The notes: generated by a model from the letters alone, not told the origin. 64,000 nt of DNA from Chiayiivirga flava (GCF_014202825.1 NZ_JACHHP010000004.1:124001-188000), one strand, 5' to 3'. Shown: positions 1-9,259, counted from the first letter of the stretch. Translations and numbers: made by a program.

Positions 1-538
1 CGGCATGGATCGCCTTCACCCGCTCGATGTCCACGCCGATGTCCTTGCCGACCTTGATCTTCAGCGACTCGAAGCCGCGCTCCACCGCGGCGACCGAATC
101 GGCGACCATCTTGTCGATGTAGTCGACACTGATGGTGATGTCGGTGGCGATCACCGGATCGCCGCCGCCGAGCATGCGGTACAGCGGCGTGTCGTACAGC
201 TGGGCCCACAGGTCGTAGATCGCGATCTCGACCGCGGCCTTGGCGCTGGTGTTGCGTTCCAGCGCGGTCTGGATCAGGTGCACGTTGCGATTGAGATTGG
301 CGATGTCCTGCCCGATCAGGCGCGGCGCGATGTAGCGGCCGATCGCCTCGGCGATGGACCCGTGCGTGTCGCCGGTGATGACCGCCGTGGCGGCGGCTTC
401 GCCGTAGCCGACGTGGCCGGTGTCGGTGTGCACGGTGACGATGATGTCCTCCACCGCCGCCACGCTGCGCAGCGCGGTCTTGAACGGCGTCTTCAGCGGG
501 ACGCGCAGCATGGCGAGCTGGATGTCGGTGATTTTCAT
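1..538 (-). CDS. L-Ala-D/L-Glu-type dipeptide epimerase, N-terminal part (cut by window edge)
   Basis: Enolase-superfamily enzyme of the YkfB/YcjG type, expected to epimerise the L-Ala-D-Glu dipeptide released from peptidoglycan to L-Ala-L-Glu in the cytoplasm. About 179 residues are present, covering the N-terminal capping domain (GYGEAAATAVITGDT at about 45-59) and the start of the barrel. The KxK catalytic signature of this family is seen at residues 160-162 (SLKIKVG). The gene runs off the left edge, so the metal ligands and second catalytic lysine are not visible. The Met at 538 starts MKITDIQLAM, which matches the usual family N-terminus; a second in-frame ATG at 553 was created by a 15-bp tandem duplication. 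It follows the NlpC/P60 gene by 22 bases on the same strand, consistent with one operon. The subfamily is likely but the exact dipeptide specificity is inferred. Confidence 0.85.
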   Translation of the reverse strand, partial: MKITDIQLAMLRVPLKTPFKTALRSVAAVEDIIVTVHTDTGHVGYGEAAATAVITGDTHGSIAEAIGRYIAPRLIGQDIANLNRNVHLIQTALERNTSAKAAVEIAIYDLWAQLYDTPLYRMLGGGDPVIATDITISVDYIDKMVADSVAAVERGFESLKIKVGKDIGVDIERVKAIHA

Positions 539-565
539 GCGGTGCTCAGGCATGCGGTGCTCAGG
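536..565. repeat. Perfect 15-bp tandem duplication over a stop/start junction
   Basis: The unit CATGCGGTGCTCAGG occurs twice back to back (536-550 and 551-565). Read on the minus strand each copy carries an ATG, and the copies are five codons apart, so both ATGs are in frame with the epimerase. The TGA of the NlpC/P60 gene lies in the upstream copy. Confidence 0.95.
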
Positions 566-1964
566 GAGGGGTCGGCGCGCGGACGCGCTGGATGGCGGTG
601 ATGCGGTCGACGAGCGGGGTGCCGTCGCCGGCCAGCAGGGATTCGAGCGGCGTCACCGACACCGCGTTGAGCGGCACGCGTGTCGCTGCGCCGTCGGCAC
701 CGCGCACGCTCACGCCGGTGACATCGTGGATGACGAAGGTGGAGTCGTTCTCGCGCCCGATCACCATCATCACGTGGCCGGGGATGTAGACGAGGTCGCC
801 GACGTCGAGGCCGCGCACCACCGCCAGGCGCCGCGCGTGGCTGGTGTTCGGTTCGAACACGATGCGATCGAGCGCCGGGCTGCGGGCCTGGTCGCCGGTG
901 TTGCGCGGCAGCACCAGGCCGACGGCGCGATAGACCTCCGACACGAAGCCGCTGCAGTCGCGCGTGCCGTCGGCGTGGCCCCAGCCGTAGCGTTCGCCGA
1001 GGAACTTGAAGCCCTGGCGCAACAGGTTGGCTTCGGTGTACGGCAGATAGTCCGTCGCCACGTCGGCGGTTTTCGGCAGCAGCGCAGGAACCAGCGCGAG
1101 TGCTCCGTCCGCGCCGCGGATCGGAAGCTCGATCACGTACGAGGACAGCGGATGCTGGCCGTTCACCGGCACGTCCGCCGGCCAGTCGGCGCGCAGCGGC
1201 ACGCGCACGCCCATGTCGAGCTGCAGATCGGAGACCTGTGGTTGCTCGCGCGTGAAGACGGTGCGCGCGGTGGCGCCGGTCACCACCACGTGCGGCTCGC
1301 GCGTGGCGTAGTCGAGCACCGTCGCGCGCTCGCCCGATGCGAGGAAGCGCGACTCGATCCACGCTCGGTACAGCGCACTCGCGACGAAGCTCCACGCACC
1401 GTCGCGGCTGCGATGCAGCACCGCGACCGGCGTGCCGGGGAACAGTGCGCTTTCCTGGAAGCGGTCGATGTCGGTGTCGCCGGGCGTGCTGAACACGCGC
1501 AGTGTCGCTGGGAACGTGCGCAGGTCGGCGCGCTGCGTGACCAGGGCGAACGCGGGCGCGACGTTGGCGCCGATGGTCTCCAGTGCAAGGTCGTCCGCGA
1601 GCGCGTCCAGCGTCGCCTGCGGCACGGGGTTGCCGTCGCCGTCGAACAGCGCGCGTGTCGGCGGCGCCGACAACGCGCGGATCGCGGCCTCGATGTCGGC
1701 GCGCGGCAGCGTGGCGGGCACCGCCGCCAGGTCGTGCACGGCCGGATCGTCGGCGACCATGCGCGCGTTCTGCGCGGCGATCGCGGCGGCGGTCATGCGG
1801 CGTCGTTGCGCGTCGTCCTGGCGCGCGATCCAGTACGCCGGATCGAGCTGTTCGGCACGCACGCCGACGAGCGATGCCGTCGTGGCGGACGGCGGGACGG
1901 GCACGGGCCGCGTCGCGCAGCCGCCGACGAACACCGCCATCAGGAGCAACAGCAAACGCATCAT
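561..1964 (-). CDS. NlpC/P60 family lipoprotein, predicted gamma-D-Glu-diamino acid endopeptidase
   Basis: 467 residues. Begins with a short lipoprotein signal (LLLLLMAVFVGGC, lipidated Cys about 16), continues through a long region with SH3-like segments, and ends with an NlpC/P60 papain-like domain. The catalytic Cys is in RDCSGFVSEVYR (Cys about 337) and the His in YIPGHVMMVIG (His about 397). Proteins of this layout cleave the gamma-D-Glu to diaminopimelate bond of stem peptides. The start ATG at 1964 overlaps the TGA of the upstream permease (ATGA) and has a good ribosome site, GGAGGTG. The following gene on this strand is the dipeptide epimerase, which would act on the L-Ala-D-Glu product. 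Family is clear; substrate is inferred from family and context. Confidence 0.88.
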   Translation of the reverse strand: MMRLLLLLMAVFVGGCATRPVPVPPSATTASLVGVRAEQLDPAYWIARQDDAQRRRMTAAAIAAQNARMVADDPAVHDLAAVPATLPRADIEAAIRALSAPPTRALFDGDGNPVPQATLDALADDLALETIGANVAPAFALVTQRADLRTFPATLRVFSTPGDTDIDRFQESALFPGTPVAVLHRSRDGAWSFVASALYRAWIESRFLASGERATVLDYATREPHVVVTGATARTVFTREQPQVSDLQLDMGVRVPLRADWPADVPVNGQHPLSSYVIELPIRGADGALALVPALLPKTADVATDYLPYTEANLLRQGFKFLGERYGWGHADGTRDCSGFVSEVYRAVGLVLPRNTGDQARSPALDRIVFEPNTSHARRLAVVRGLDVGDLVYIPGHVMMVIGRENDSTFVIHDVTGVSVRGADGAATRVPLNAVSVTPLESLLAGDGTPLVDRITAIQRVRAPTPP

Positions 1965-3166
1965 CCACCTCCGGCGGGAGCAAGCGACGTCAGCAGCGGC
2001 GCCATGACCAAACCCACGCCGGTGCCGAGGATGTAACCGAGCAGCGCGAGCAGGACCGCGACCGGCACCAGCGCCGGGCGGTAGGCCGCGGCCAGGATCG
2101 GCGCCGACGCCACGCCGCCGATCTGCGCCAGCGACGCGATGCCGCACAGCGCCAGGTCGAACTTGAACAGCTTCGCCGCGCCGGCGAGCAGGGCGGCATG
2201 GATCGCGAGCGCGCACAGGCCGCACAGGATGAACAGCGGCGCCGCCGCGAGACCGGAGAAATCGCTTTTCGATGCCATCACCGCAACGATCAGCGCCAGC
2301 AGCGAGGAGGCGATCGGTGCCGGCCCCGGCATCCTGGCCAGCGGCGTGCGCGCAACCAGAAGGCCGGCGAGCGTGGCCAGCAGCACGGTGATCGTCGTCG
2401 GCGACAGGATCGCGATCCCGGGCAGTGCCCGTGCCACGGCCTGGGCACCGAGCGCCACCGACAAGGCGATGCCGAGCCACGCGAGCACCTGCCCCGGCGC
2501 CACGCCCGGCAGGTCGGCGGGCGGCGGCGGCGCGCACAGCATCGCGACCGGTTCGACCCGCTCCAGCGTGTCGCCCGCCGCCAGCACACGTCGCGAGGCG
2601 CCCGACCACCGATCGAACGCGTGCGCGAGCGGCGCGGTCGCGAACAGCGCCACCACCCACAGCGAATAACACACCGCGTCCGTCAGCAGGGCCGACGCGA
2701 GCGCGCTGTCCGGCAACCCGATCGCCTGCTTGACCGCCAGCAGGTTGGCCGTGCCGCCCACCCAGGTGGCATTGAGCGCGGCGAAGATCTTCGCCGCGTC
2801 GGCAGGCAATGCACTGCGGAACAGCACGAAGGTCAGCAGCAGCCCGGCGCAGATGCTCAGCATCGCGCACGCGAACACGCCGAGCACGCGCGGTCCGAGC
2901 GCGACGATGGCACGCAGATCGCACGTGACCATCAGCAGGAACAGCAGCGCGGGCAGGGCGTGCGTGGTGATCGCGTCCTGTGCCTCGCGGATCGCGTCGG
3001 TCGCGGTCCACGTCCCGGCCACCGCGAGCAGCATCACGACGAGGTAGGTCAGCACGATCGGCGGCAGGAATTCGAACACGCGCCAGCCCGTGCGCCGTTC
3101 GAGCGCGGGGAACGCACCGGCCGCGAGCAGCACCACCGCCAGAAAAGGCCACACCGTCCGGATCAT
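1961..3166 (-). CDS. DUF819 family integral membrane protein (putative permease)
   Basis: 401 residues, almost entirely hydrophobic, with about ten predicted membrane segments beginning at VWPFLAVVLLAAGAF. Sequence character (GWRVFEFLPPIVLTYL near the N-terminus, TWVGGTANLLAVKQAIG mid-protein, GGVASAPILAAAYRPALVPVAVLLA near the end in separate segments) matches the DUF819/YjcL family, whose transport substrate is not established. It is the first gene of the leftward operon and is translationally coupled to the NlpC/P60 gene by a 4-base overlap. Because the next two genes handle murein peptides, uptake of a peptide or amino acid is a reasonable guess. The 178-bp gap to the divergent transglutaminase gene should hold promoters for both directions. 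Confidence 0.8.
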   Translation of the reverse strand: MIRTVWPFLAVVLLAAGAFPALERRTGWRVFEFLPPIVLTYLVVMLLAVAGTWTATDAIREAQDAITTHALPALLFLLMVTCDLRAIVALGPRVLGVFACAMLSICAGLLLTFVLFRSALPADAAKIFAALNATWVGGTANLLAVKQAIGLPDSALASALLTDAVCYSLWVVALFATAPLAHAFDRWSGASRRVLAAGDTLERVEPVAMLCAPPPPADLPGVAPGQVLAWLGIALSVALGAQAVARALPGIAILSPTTITVLLATLAGLLVARTPLARMPGPAPIASSLLALIVAVMASKSDFSGLAAAPLFILCGLCALAIHAALLAGAAKLFKFDLALCGIASLAQIGGVASAPILAAAYRPALVPVAVLLALLGYILGTGVGLVMAPLLTSLAPAGGG

Positions 3167-3277
3167 CGAGTCCCCGTTGCGCGCGTGGGCGCCGGTCCCG
3201 GCCGTGAGGCGTCGGGAGCGCGTCCGTATCGATGCAGAATACTAATTTCTCCGCAGTTGGCAACGAGGAATAATTTA

Positions 3278-3306
3278 TTGACCACGCCGTGACGCGCGTG
3301 TTACAC
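3278..3306 (+). promoter_or_regulatory. Candidate sigma70 promoter of the transglutaminase operon
   Basis: TTGACC at 3278-3283, 17-bp spacer, then TTACAC at 3301-3306, which would start transcription near 3313, about 30 bases before the GTG of the transglutaminase gene. Placed by eye only. Confidence 0.4.
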
Positions 3307-3308
3307 AG

Positions 3309-3331
3309 TGCCAATCGGGGGCAGATTGGCA
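3309..3331. promoter_or_regulatory. Inverted repeat in the leader of the transglutaminase operon
   Basis: TGCCAATC (3309-3316) and GATTGGCA (3324-3331) are perfect 8-base arms around a 7-base G-rich spacer. It sits at the predicted transcription start and ends 13 bases before the start codon, so it is either an operator or a 5' mRNA hairpin that could mask the ribosome site. Confidence 0.6.
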
Positions 3332-3344
3332 GGGCCAGCACGCC

Positions 3345-4871
3345 GTGAAAAGCAGCGCACGCACGAGGGGGCGTCCGGAGCGGCAGTGGCGACAGCACGC
3401 CATCCTGCGCGCCGCGCTTGTCTGCGTGCTTTGCGTCGGCGCCGTCGGCGCACACGGGCGCAGCCAGCCCGAGTCGCCGGACGAGTCGCTGCGGCGCATC
3501 ATCGCCACCGTGGATGCCGGCCAGTTCGCGCTGGCCGAACGCCGCATCGACGACCTGCTCGCACAGGTCCCGGCCGACGCTCCGCTTGCGCGCGACATCG
3601 CGTTCGAACGCGAACGCATGCGCCGCATCCGGCTGGATTTTCCGCTCGACGCCGCGGCCGTGCAGCGGCGCCTGCGCGAGCAGGTGCCGGATTACCGCGA
3701 CGCCGATTTCGAGCGCTGGGACGCGGCCGGCCTGCTCGAAAAGCAGGTCATCGACGGCGACACGTTCTACTTCAAGAGCGCCGTCTCCAACCTGTTCCGC
3801 CTCGACGCGGAGGCCGCCGCGCGCCGGTCCGCGGCATTCGCGCCTGCGCCCGACGGCCCGCTGTACGCGCTGCATCCCTACCACGCCGCGCTGCGCCGCG
3901 CGGCGCTCGCCGCGAACGCCAGCCACGCCCTGCCGCAGCGCGTGCGCGTGACCTACACGCTGACCGTGGACCCGGATGCGGCGCCGGCGGGCAGTACCCT
4001 GCGTGCGTGGCTGCCGTTTCCGCGTGCGATCGCCGGCCAGCAGGACCACATCCGCCTGCTGGCGAGCACGCCTGCCGACGCCCGCATCGCGCCGGAGGCG
4101 ACGCTGCAGCGCACCGCCTACCTCGAACGCACCGCCGTCGCCGGCCAGCCCACCGAGTTTTCCATCCGCTACGAGGTCACGCTGTCCGGCCAGTACCACG
4201 CCATCGATCCGGAGCGCGTCACGCCGTCCCCGTCCACGGCCGAGCTCGCCGAGTTCACCGCCGAGCGCCCGCCGCACATCGTCTTCACGCCGGCCATGCG
4301 CGCGTTCTCGGAACGCGTCGTCGGCGACGAAACAAATCCGGCGCACATCGCGCGAAAACTCTTCGAAGCCGTCGATCGCATTCCGTGGGCGGTCGCGCGC
4401 GAGTACTCGACCCTTTCCAACATCGGCGACTACGCCCTGCACGCCGGCCACGCCGACTGCGGACAGCAGACCCTGCTGCTGATGACCCTGCTGCGCCTCA
4501 ACGGCATCCCGGCGCGCTGGCAGTCGGGCTGGGAATTCTTCGGCGACGGCTACGACTCGATGCACGACTGGGGCTGGCTGTACCTCGCGCCGCACGGCTG
4601 GGTGCCGATGGACGTGACGCGCGGCCTGCTCGCCAGCGACGACCCGGCGCTGCGCTGGTTCTACCTCGGCGGCCTCGACGGCTACCGCATCGCCTTCAAC
4701 GACGACTACGCGCGCGACTTCGATCCGCCCAAGCGGCACCCGCGCTCGGAAACGGTCGACTCGCAGCGCGGCGAAGTCGAGTGGGACGGCGGCAACCTCT
4801 ATTTCGACCAGTGGGACTACAACTTCGCGTGGGAACCGCTGCCGGCACCCGATGCCGCGGCGGCCCGCTAG
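3345..4871 (+). CDS. Exported transglutaminase-like cysteine protease superfamily protein
   Basis: 508 residues from a GTG start. A basic N-terminus and hydrophobic stretch (AALVCVLCVGAVGAHG) suggest export. The C-terminal half holds a transglutaminase-like core with a complete Cys-His-Asp triad: Cys372 in HADCGQQTLLL, His407 in SMHDWGWLY and Asp423 in WVPMDVTRG. Bacterial members of this superfamily are often peptidases rather than cross-linking enzymes. The N-terminal half is of unknown fold. It heads a rightward group and is followed 35 bases later by the TonB receptor, so the two are probably co-transcribed. The start is supported only by position, since the ribosome site is weak; family assignment is firm, substrate unknown. 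Confidence 0.8.
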   Translation: MKSSARTRGRPERQWRQHAILRAALVCVLCVGAVGAHGRSQPESPDESLRRIIATVDAGQFALAERRIDDLLAQVPADAPLARDIAFERERMRRIRLDFPLDAAAVQRRLREQVPDYRDADFERWDAAGLLEKQVIDGDTFYFKSAVSNLFRLDAEAAARRSAAFAPAPDGPLYALHPYHAALRRAALAANASHALPQRVRVTYTLTVDPDAAPAGSTLRAWLPFPRAIAGQQDHIRLLASTPADARIAPEATLQRTAYLERTAVAGQPTEFSIRYEVTLSGQYHAIDPERVTPSPSTAELAEFTAERPPHIVFTPAMRAFSERVVGDETNPAHIARKLFEAVDRIPWAVAREYSTLSNIGDYALHAGHADCGQQTLLLMTLLRLNGIPARWQSGWEFFGDGYDSMHDWGWLYLAPHGWVPMDVTRGLLASDDPALRWFYLGGLDGYRIAFNDDYARDFDPPKRHPRSETVDSQRGEVEWDGGNLYFDQWDYNFAWEPLPAPDAAAAR

Positions 4872-4906
4872 GCCTCCATCAACACCGCTCCGGGGAAGGG
4901 AACGAC

Positions 4907-7900
4907 ATGCACGCAGGAACGTTGCGAAAGACGGCGCTGGTCGCAGCGCTGGGACTGTGCCTGGCCTCGCTGGCCGCACTGCAGCCCGCCGCTGCCGCGA
5001 GCAACGACGGCGCGCTGAGCGGCCAGCTGCTCGGCGCCGGCGAGAGCGCGGTCGAGGGCGCCACGGTCACGGTGCGCAACACCGACACCGGCCTCACCCG
5101 CACCGTGCGCGCGGACGCCGACGGCGGCTTCCGCTTCCCCTTCCTGCCGATCGGCGACTACGTGCTCGAGGTGGAGAAGGACGGCGTGCGCTCCGCCCGC
5201 GTCGAGGACGTGCGCATCAGCCTCGGCAACTCGACCAACCTCACCGTGCCGCTGAACACCACCTCGCTCGACGTGGTGGAGGTGGTCGCCTCCAACGCGC
5301 TCGCCGCCATCGACGTGACCTCGACCGAATCGGCCACCAACCTCACCCGCGAGCAGCTGCAGGTGTTGCCGGTGGAGCGCGATCCGCTTGCGGTCGCGTT
5401 CCTCGCGCCGGGCCTGGTGAAAGGCGATCCGGCCTTCGGCGGCATGTCGTTCGGCGGCTCGTCGGCGGCGGAGAACTCGGTCTACATCAACGGCCTCAAC
5501 GTCACGGACTTCTACAACCGCGTCGGCTTCTCGTCGGTGCCGTATGCGTTCTACAAGGAATTCCAGATCAAGACCGGCGGTTATTCGGTCGAGTTCGGCC
5601 GCACCACGGGCGGCGTGATCAACGCGGTGACGCGCAGCGGCACCAACGAGTTCGAATTCGGCGCGGAAGTGCTGTGGGAGCCGAGCTCGCTGCAATCGGC
5701 CGCGGAGGACCGCTACGACGCCGACGGCAACCGCTACATCGCCGCCAGCCGCGACGAATACGACCGCAGCAGCCTCAACGTGTTCGCGTCCGGCCCGATC
5801 GTGCAGGACCGGCTGTTCTTCTTCGCGATGTACGAGGCGCGCGACTACCAGCCGGTGAACACCTCCAACAGCGGCAGCACCTTCAGCGACGAGAGCAACG
5901 ACGACGGGTTCTGGGGCACCAAGCTCGACTGGCAGATCACCGACAACCACCTGCTCGAACTGCTCGCCTTCTCCGACGGCAACGAGGCGGTCACGGACGT
6001 CTACGGCTACGACTTCGACACGGGCACGCGCGGCCCGCTGAGCAACACCACCTTCACCGAATCGGGCGGCGACAACTACGCGCTCACCTACACCGGCTAC
6101 CTCACCGACGACCTGTCGATGAAGGTGCTGTACGGCGGCAACGAGCGCAACCGCTCGGTCAACAGCACCAACGACATCAACTGCAACCGCGTGTTCGACA
6201 ACCGTCCGGCGCCGCTGCGCGGCGACCAGGGCTGCACGATCAGCTCGATCATCGAGGATCGCGTCGACGACCGCGAAGCGCTGCGCTTCGACTTCGAATG
6301 GGCGCTCGGCGACCACCTGCTGCGCTTCGGCCTCGATCGCGAAGTGAACACGTCCGAGTACAGCCGCTTCAACCCGGGCCCGGGCGGGCTGCGCTACGAC
6401 GTGTTCTCCACCACGCCCGGTGCCACGCTGGCGAACGGCGGCGTCGTGCCCGAGGGCGTCGAGGCCTACGTGCGGACGCGACGGCTGGAGGTCGACGGCG
6501 AGTTCGAGACCGAGAACTCGGCCTACTACATCGAGGACAACTGGTCGGTCTCCGACAACGTGGTGCTCAATCTCGGCGCGCGCCTGGAAGGTTTCGACAA
6601 CAAGAACGGCGAAGGCGACAGCTACATCAAGATCGACGACATGTTCGCGCCGCGCCTCGGGTTTTCGTGGGACGTGAACGGGGAGGGCACCTCGAAGGTG
6701 TTCGGCAATCTCGGGCGCTATTTCCTGCCGGTGGCGAACGTCATCAACATCAAGCAGGCTGGCGGTTTCCTCGACGAGCGCGTGTTCTACGCATTCGAGG
6801 GCTACGAGGAACTGGTCAACAACGGCCAGGAGTATCTGCTGCCGATCCTGGGTGCACAGATCGGACCGGTCGACAACTCGCAGGGCGACGGCACGGTCGG
6901 CGACCTGCGCGGCGAGGTCGATGCCGACATGGATCCGGTGTACCAGGACGAACTGATCCTCGGCTACCAGGGCATGCTCGGCGAACGCTGGTCCTGGGGC
7001 GTGCGCGGCATCTACCGCAAGCTGCACAACGCCATCGACGACATGGAGATCACGTCCAACGGCATCCTCTGCGACGGCGAGCCCGGTTCGGTCGGCTACG
7101 TGATGGGCAACCCGGGCGAGGAGGTCACCGTCTACACCGACAGCGATTGCGACGGCGAGAACGACGGCTACGTCACCATCGACACCTCGCAGGCCGGGTG
7201 GGCGCTGTACGACGACGACGGCAACTACGTCGGCGAGCGCGGCTTCGACAAGCCGCGCCGCAACTACAAGGCGCTGGAATTCCAGATCGACCGCGTCTGG
7301 GACGATGTCTGGGCGTTCAATGCCTCGTACACGCTGGCCTACAGCCGCGGCAACGCCGAAGGTCCGGTGAACTCCGATACCGACTTCGCCGATGCCGGCC
7401 GCACCGAAAACTTCGACGATCCGTTCGTGAATCTCGATGGCTACGGCTACCTGCCGAGCGACCGCCGCCACCAGATCAAGGTGCGCGGTTCGTACGCGCT
7501 CGGCGACCACTGGCAGGTCGGTGCCACGCTCAATGCCAGTTCGGGCGGACCGATCACCGGCTTCGGCGTCGGCAACCCCTTCGACGGCACGAACTACCAC
7601 AGCTTCTACGTCTGCGTGGAGAACTGCACGTCCGACACGCCGTCCGAACGCGTCTACCGGCTCTCGCCGCGCGGCGGCTACGGCCGCCTGCCGTGGACGT
7701 ACGAAGTCGGTGCCAGCGTGACGTATCTGCAGGAGCTGGGCGAAGACGTGGATCTGCGCGTGAAGCTCTCGGTCTTCAATCTGTTCGACCAGCAACGCAA
7801 GATCGAGGTCGATCAGGAGGCCGATGCCGATATCGGCGAGCCGAACGAGTCCTTCCTCCAGGCCACGAGCTTCCAGTCCCCGCGTTACGCGCAACTGCTG

Positions 7901-7918
7901 GTGTCCCTGAATTTCTGA
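4907..7918 (+). CDS. TonB-dependent outer membrane receptor, Oar-like with carboxypeptidase-type regulatory domain
   Basis: 1003 residues. A signal peptide ends near AAAAS, then a carboxypeptidase-regulatory-like (CnaB-type) beta domain (GALSGQLLGAGESAVEGATV, about 37-56) as in Oar-family receptors, a plug domain with YINGLNVTDFYNR and EFGRTTGGVINAVTRSG, and a long 22-strand-type barrel ending in the aromatic residue of LLVSLNF. Such receptors use TonB-ExbBD energy to import oligomeric nutrients through the outer membrane; several in Xanthomonadales take up peptides or sugars. It lies between the transglutaminase-like gene and a lysA-like gene, and the context suggests stem peptides as cargo. 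The ligand itself cannot be read from the sequence. The ribosome site GGGGAAGGG precedes the ATG. Confidence 0.9.
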   Translation: MHAGTLRKTALVAALGLCLASLAALQPAAAASNDGALSGQLLGAGESAVEGATVTVRNTDTGLTRTVRADADGGFRFPFLPIGDYVLEVEKDGVRSARVEDVRISLGNSTNLTVPLNTTSLDVVEVVASNALAAIDVTSTESATNLTREQLQVLPVERDPLAVAFLAPGLVKGDPAFGGMSFGGSSAAENSVYINGLNVTDFYNRVGFSSVPYAFYKEFQIKTGGYSVEFGRTTGGVINAVTRSGTNEFEFGAEVLWEPSSLQSAAEDRYDADGNRYIAASRDEYDRSSLNVFASGPIVQDRLFFFAMYEARDYQPVNTSNSGSTFSDESNDDGFWGTKLDWQITDNHLLELLAFSDGNEAVTDVYGYDFDTGTRGPLSNTTFTESGGDNYALTYTGYLTDDLSMKVLYGGNERNRSVNSTNDINCNRVFDNRPAPLRGDQGCTISSIIEDRVDDREALRFDFEWALGDHLLRFGLDREVNTSEYSRFNPGPGGLRYDVFSTTPGATLANGGVVPEGVEAYVRTRRLEVDGEFETENSAYYIEDNWSVSDNVVLNLGARLEGFDNKNGEGDSYIKIDDMFAPRLGFSWDVNGEGTSKVFGNLGRYFLPVANVINIKQAGGFLDERVFYAFEGYEELVNNGQEYLLPILGAQIGPVDNSQGDGTVGDLRGEVDADMDPVYQDELILGYQGMLGERWSWGVRGIYRKLHNAIDDMEITSNGILCDGEPGSVGYVMGNPGEEVTVYTDSDCDGENDGYVTIDTSQAGWALYDDDGNYVGERGFDKPRRNYKALEFQIDRVWDDVWAFNASYTLAYSRGNAEGPVNSDTDFADAGRTENFDDPFVNLDGYGYLPSDRRHQIKVRGSYALGDHWQVGATLNASSGGPITGFGVGNPFDGTNYHSFYVCVENCTSDTPSERVYRLSPRGGYGRLPWTYEVGASVTYLQELGEDVDLRVKLSVFNLFDQQRKIEVDQEADADIGEPNESFLQATSFQSPRYAQLLVSLNF

Positions 7919-7984
7919 GCGTCCCCGCCGCGGTCCAGGGACGGACCGCGGCGTCATCGGGCGCGCGCGCCCAGGAAACCTGCC

Positions 7985-9259
7985 TTGACCCCCATCACGG
8001 AACAGGACGGCGTCTGGCGGCTCGACGGCGTCGACCTGCATGCGCTCGCCGACGCCGTCGGCACGCCGACCTACGTCTATTCGTCCGCGACGATCCGCGC
8101 GCGCATCGCGGAGCTGCAGCAGGCGGTGCGCGGGCTCGATGCGCGCATCTGCTACGCGGTGAAAGCCAATCCCAACCTCGCCGTGCTCGCGCTGATGGCC
8201 CATGCCGGCCTCGGCGCGGACATCGTCTCCGGCGGCGAGCTGCAACGCGCGCTGCGCGCCGGCATTCCCGCGCAACGCATCGTGTTTTCCGGCGTCGGCA
8301 AGACGGAGGCCGAGATCGTCGCGGCCGTCGAGGCCGGCATCTGGCGTTTCAACATCGAGTCGCGCGACGAGCTGCATCTGCTGTGCCGCGTGTCCTCGCG
8401 CCTGGGCACGCTCGTGAACGCCGCGCTGCGCCTGAACCCCGATGTCGACGCCCGCACGCACGCCAAGATTTCCACCGGACGCGCGCAGAACAAGTTCGGC
8501 GTCGACCGCGACGAGGCCTGGCGCTGCTTCGCCGACGCGGCCGAATGCGCCTACGTGCGGCTCGACGGCCTGCACATGCACATCGGCTCGCAGATCGTCG
8601 AACTCGATCCGTTCCGCGAGGCGCTGGGCCATGTTGCCGGCTTCCGGAAGGAACTCGATGCCGCCGGCTATCCGGTCCGCAGCATCGATGTCGGCGGCGG
8701 TCTGGGCGTGCGTTACGCGCTGCACGCGCCGGCTCCCGTGCCGGTGCAGGACTACGCCGACGCGATCCGTTCCGCCTTCGCGGACTTCGACGGCACGCTG
8801 GTGCTCGAACCCGGCCGCTGGCTCGTTGCCGACGCGGGCATCCTGCTCACGCGTGTCATCCGCGTGAAGCCGGGCGCGGAGCGGCCGTTCCTGATTCTCG
8901 ACGCCGGCATGAACGATCTGCTGCGACCGGCGCTCTACGACGCCTGGCACGGCATCGTGCCGCTGCATGCGCGCGAGGCGTCCACGCGGCGCTACGACGT
9001 CGTCGGCCCCGTGTGCGAAAGCTCGGACACCTTCGCCGTCGATCGGGACCTGCCGATGTGCGGCGCGGGCGATCTCGTCGCGATCCTCGGCGCCGGTGCC
9101 TACGGCGCATCGATGGCGTCGACATACAATTCCCGCCCGCTGCCCGCCGAGGTGCTGGTCGATGCCGGGTGCCATGCCGTGGTGCGGGAACGGCAGACGG
9201 TCGAGGCCATGCTGGCCGGCGAGGCCGCGCGCGGGCCGGGTATCGAACCGGCGCCATGA
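7985..9259 (+). CDS. lysA: Diaminopimelate decarboxylase (LysA-type)
   Basis: 424 residues, PLP-dependent fold-type III decarboxylase that converts meso-diaminopimelate to L-lysine. The PLP lysine is Lys60 in CYAVKANPN. Other family landmarks are HMHIGSQ, the phosphate-binding GGGLG, LVLEPGRW and the active-site CESSDTF (Cys344) followed by GAGAYG. The start is TTG, chosen because AGGAAA lies just upstream and the N-terminus DGVWRLDGVDLHALA fits the family. The stop overlaps the next gene by ATGA. In Xanthomonas the biosynthetic lysA is known as a fusion with an aspartokinase, so this free-standing copy inside a murein-peptide gene set might have a catabolic job. That role is inference; the enzyme family is clear. 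Confidence 0.88.
   Translation: MTPITEQDGVWRLDGVDLHALADAVGTPTYVYSSATIRARIAELQQAVRGLDARICYAVKANPNLAVLALMAHAGLGADIVSGGELQRALRAGIPAQRIVFSGVGKTEAEIVAAVEAGIWRFNIESRDELHLLCRVSSRLGTLVNAALRLNPDVDARTHAKISTGRAQNKFGVDRDEAWRCFADAAECAYVRLDGLHMHIGSQIVELDPFREALGHVAGFRKELDAAGYPVRSIDVGGGLGVRYALHAPAPVPVQDYADAIRSAFADFDGTLVLEPGRWLVADAGILLTRVIRVKPGAERPFLILDAGMNDLLRPALYDAWHGIVPLHAREASTRRYDVVGPVCESSDTFAVDRDLPMCGAGDLVAILGAGAYGASMASTYNSRPLPAEVLVDAGCHAVVRERQTVEAMLAGEAARGPGIEPAP

Noticed and set aside
561-4979. 1472-codon minus-strand frame covering several genes
   Set aside because: Only its last 467 codons, from 1964, are the NlpC/P60 lipoprotein. The rest runs antisense to the transglutaminase gene and in another frame of the DUF819 gene without any family pattern.
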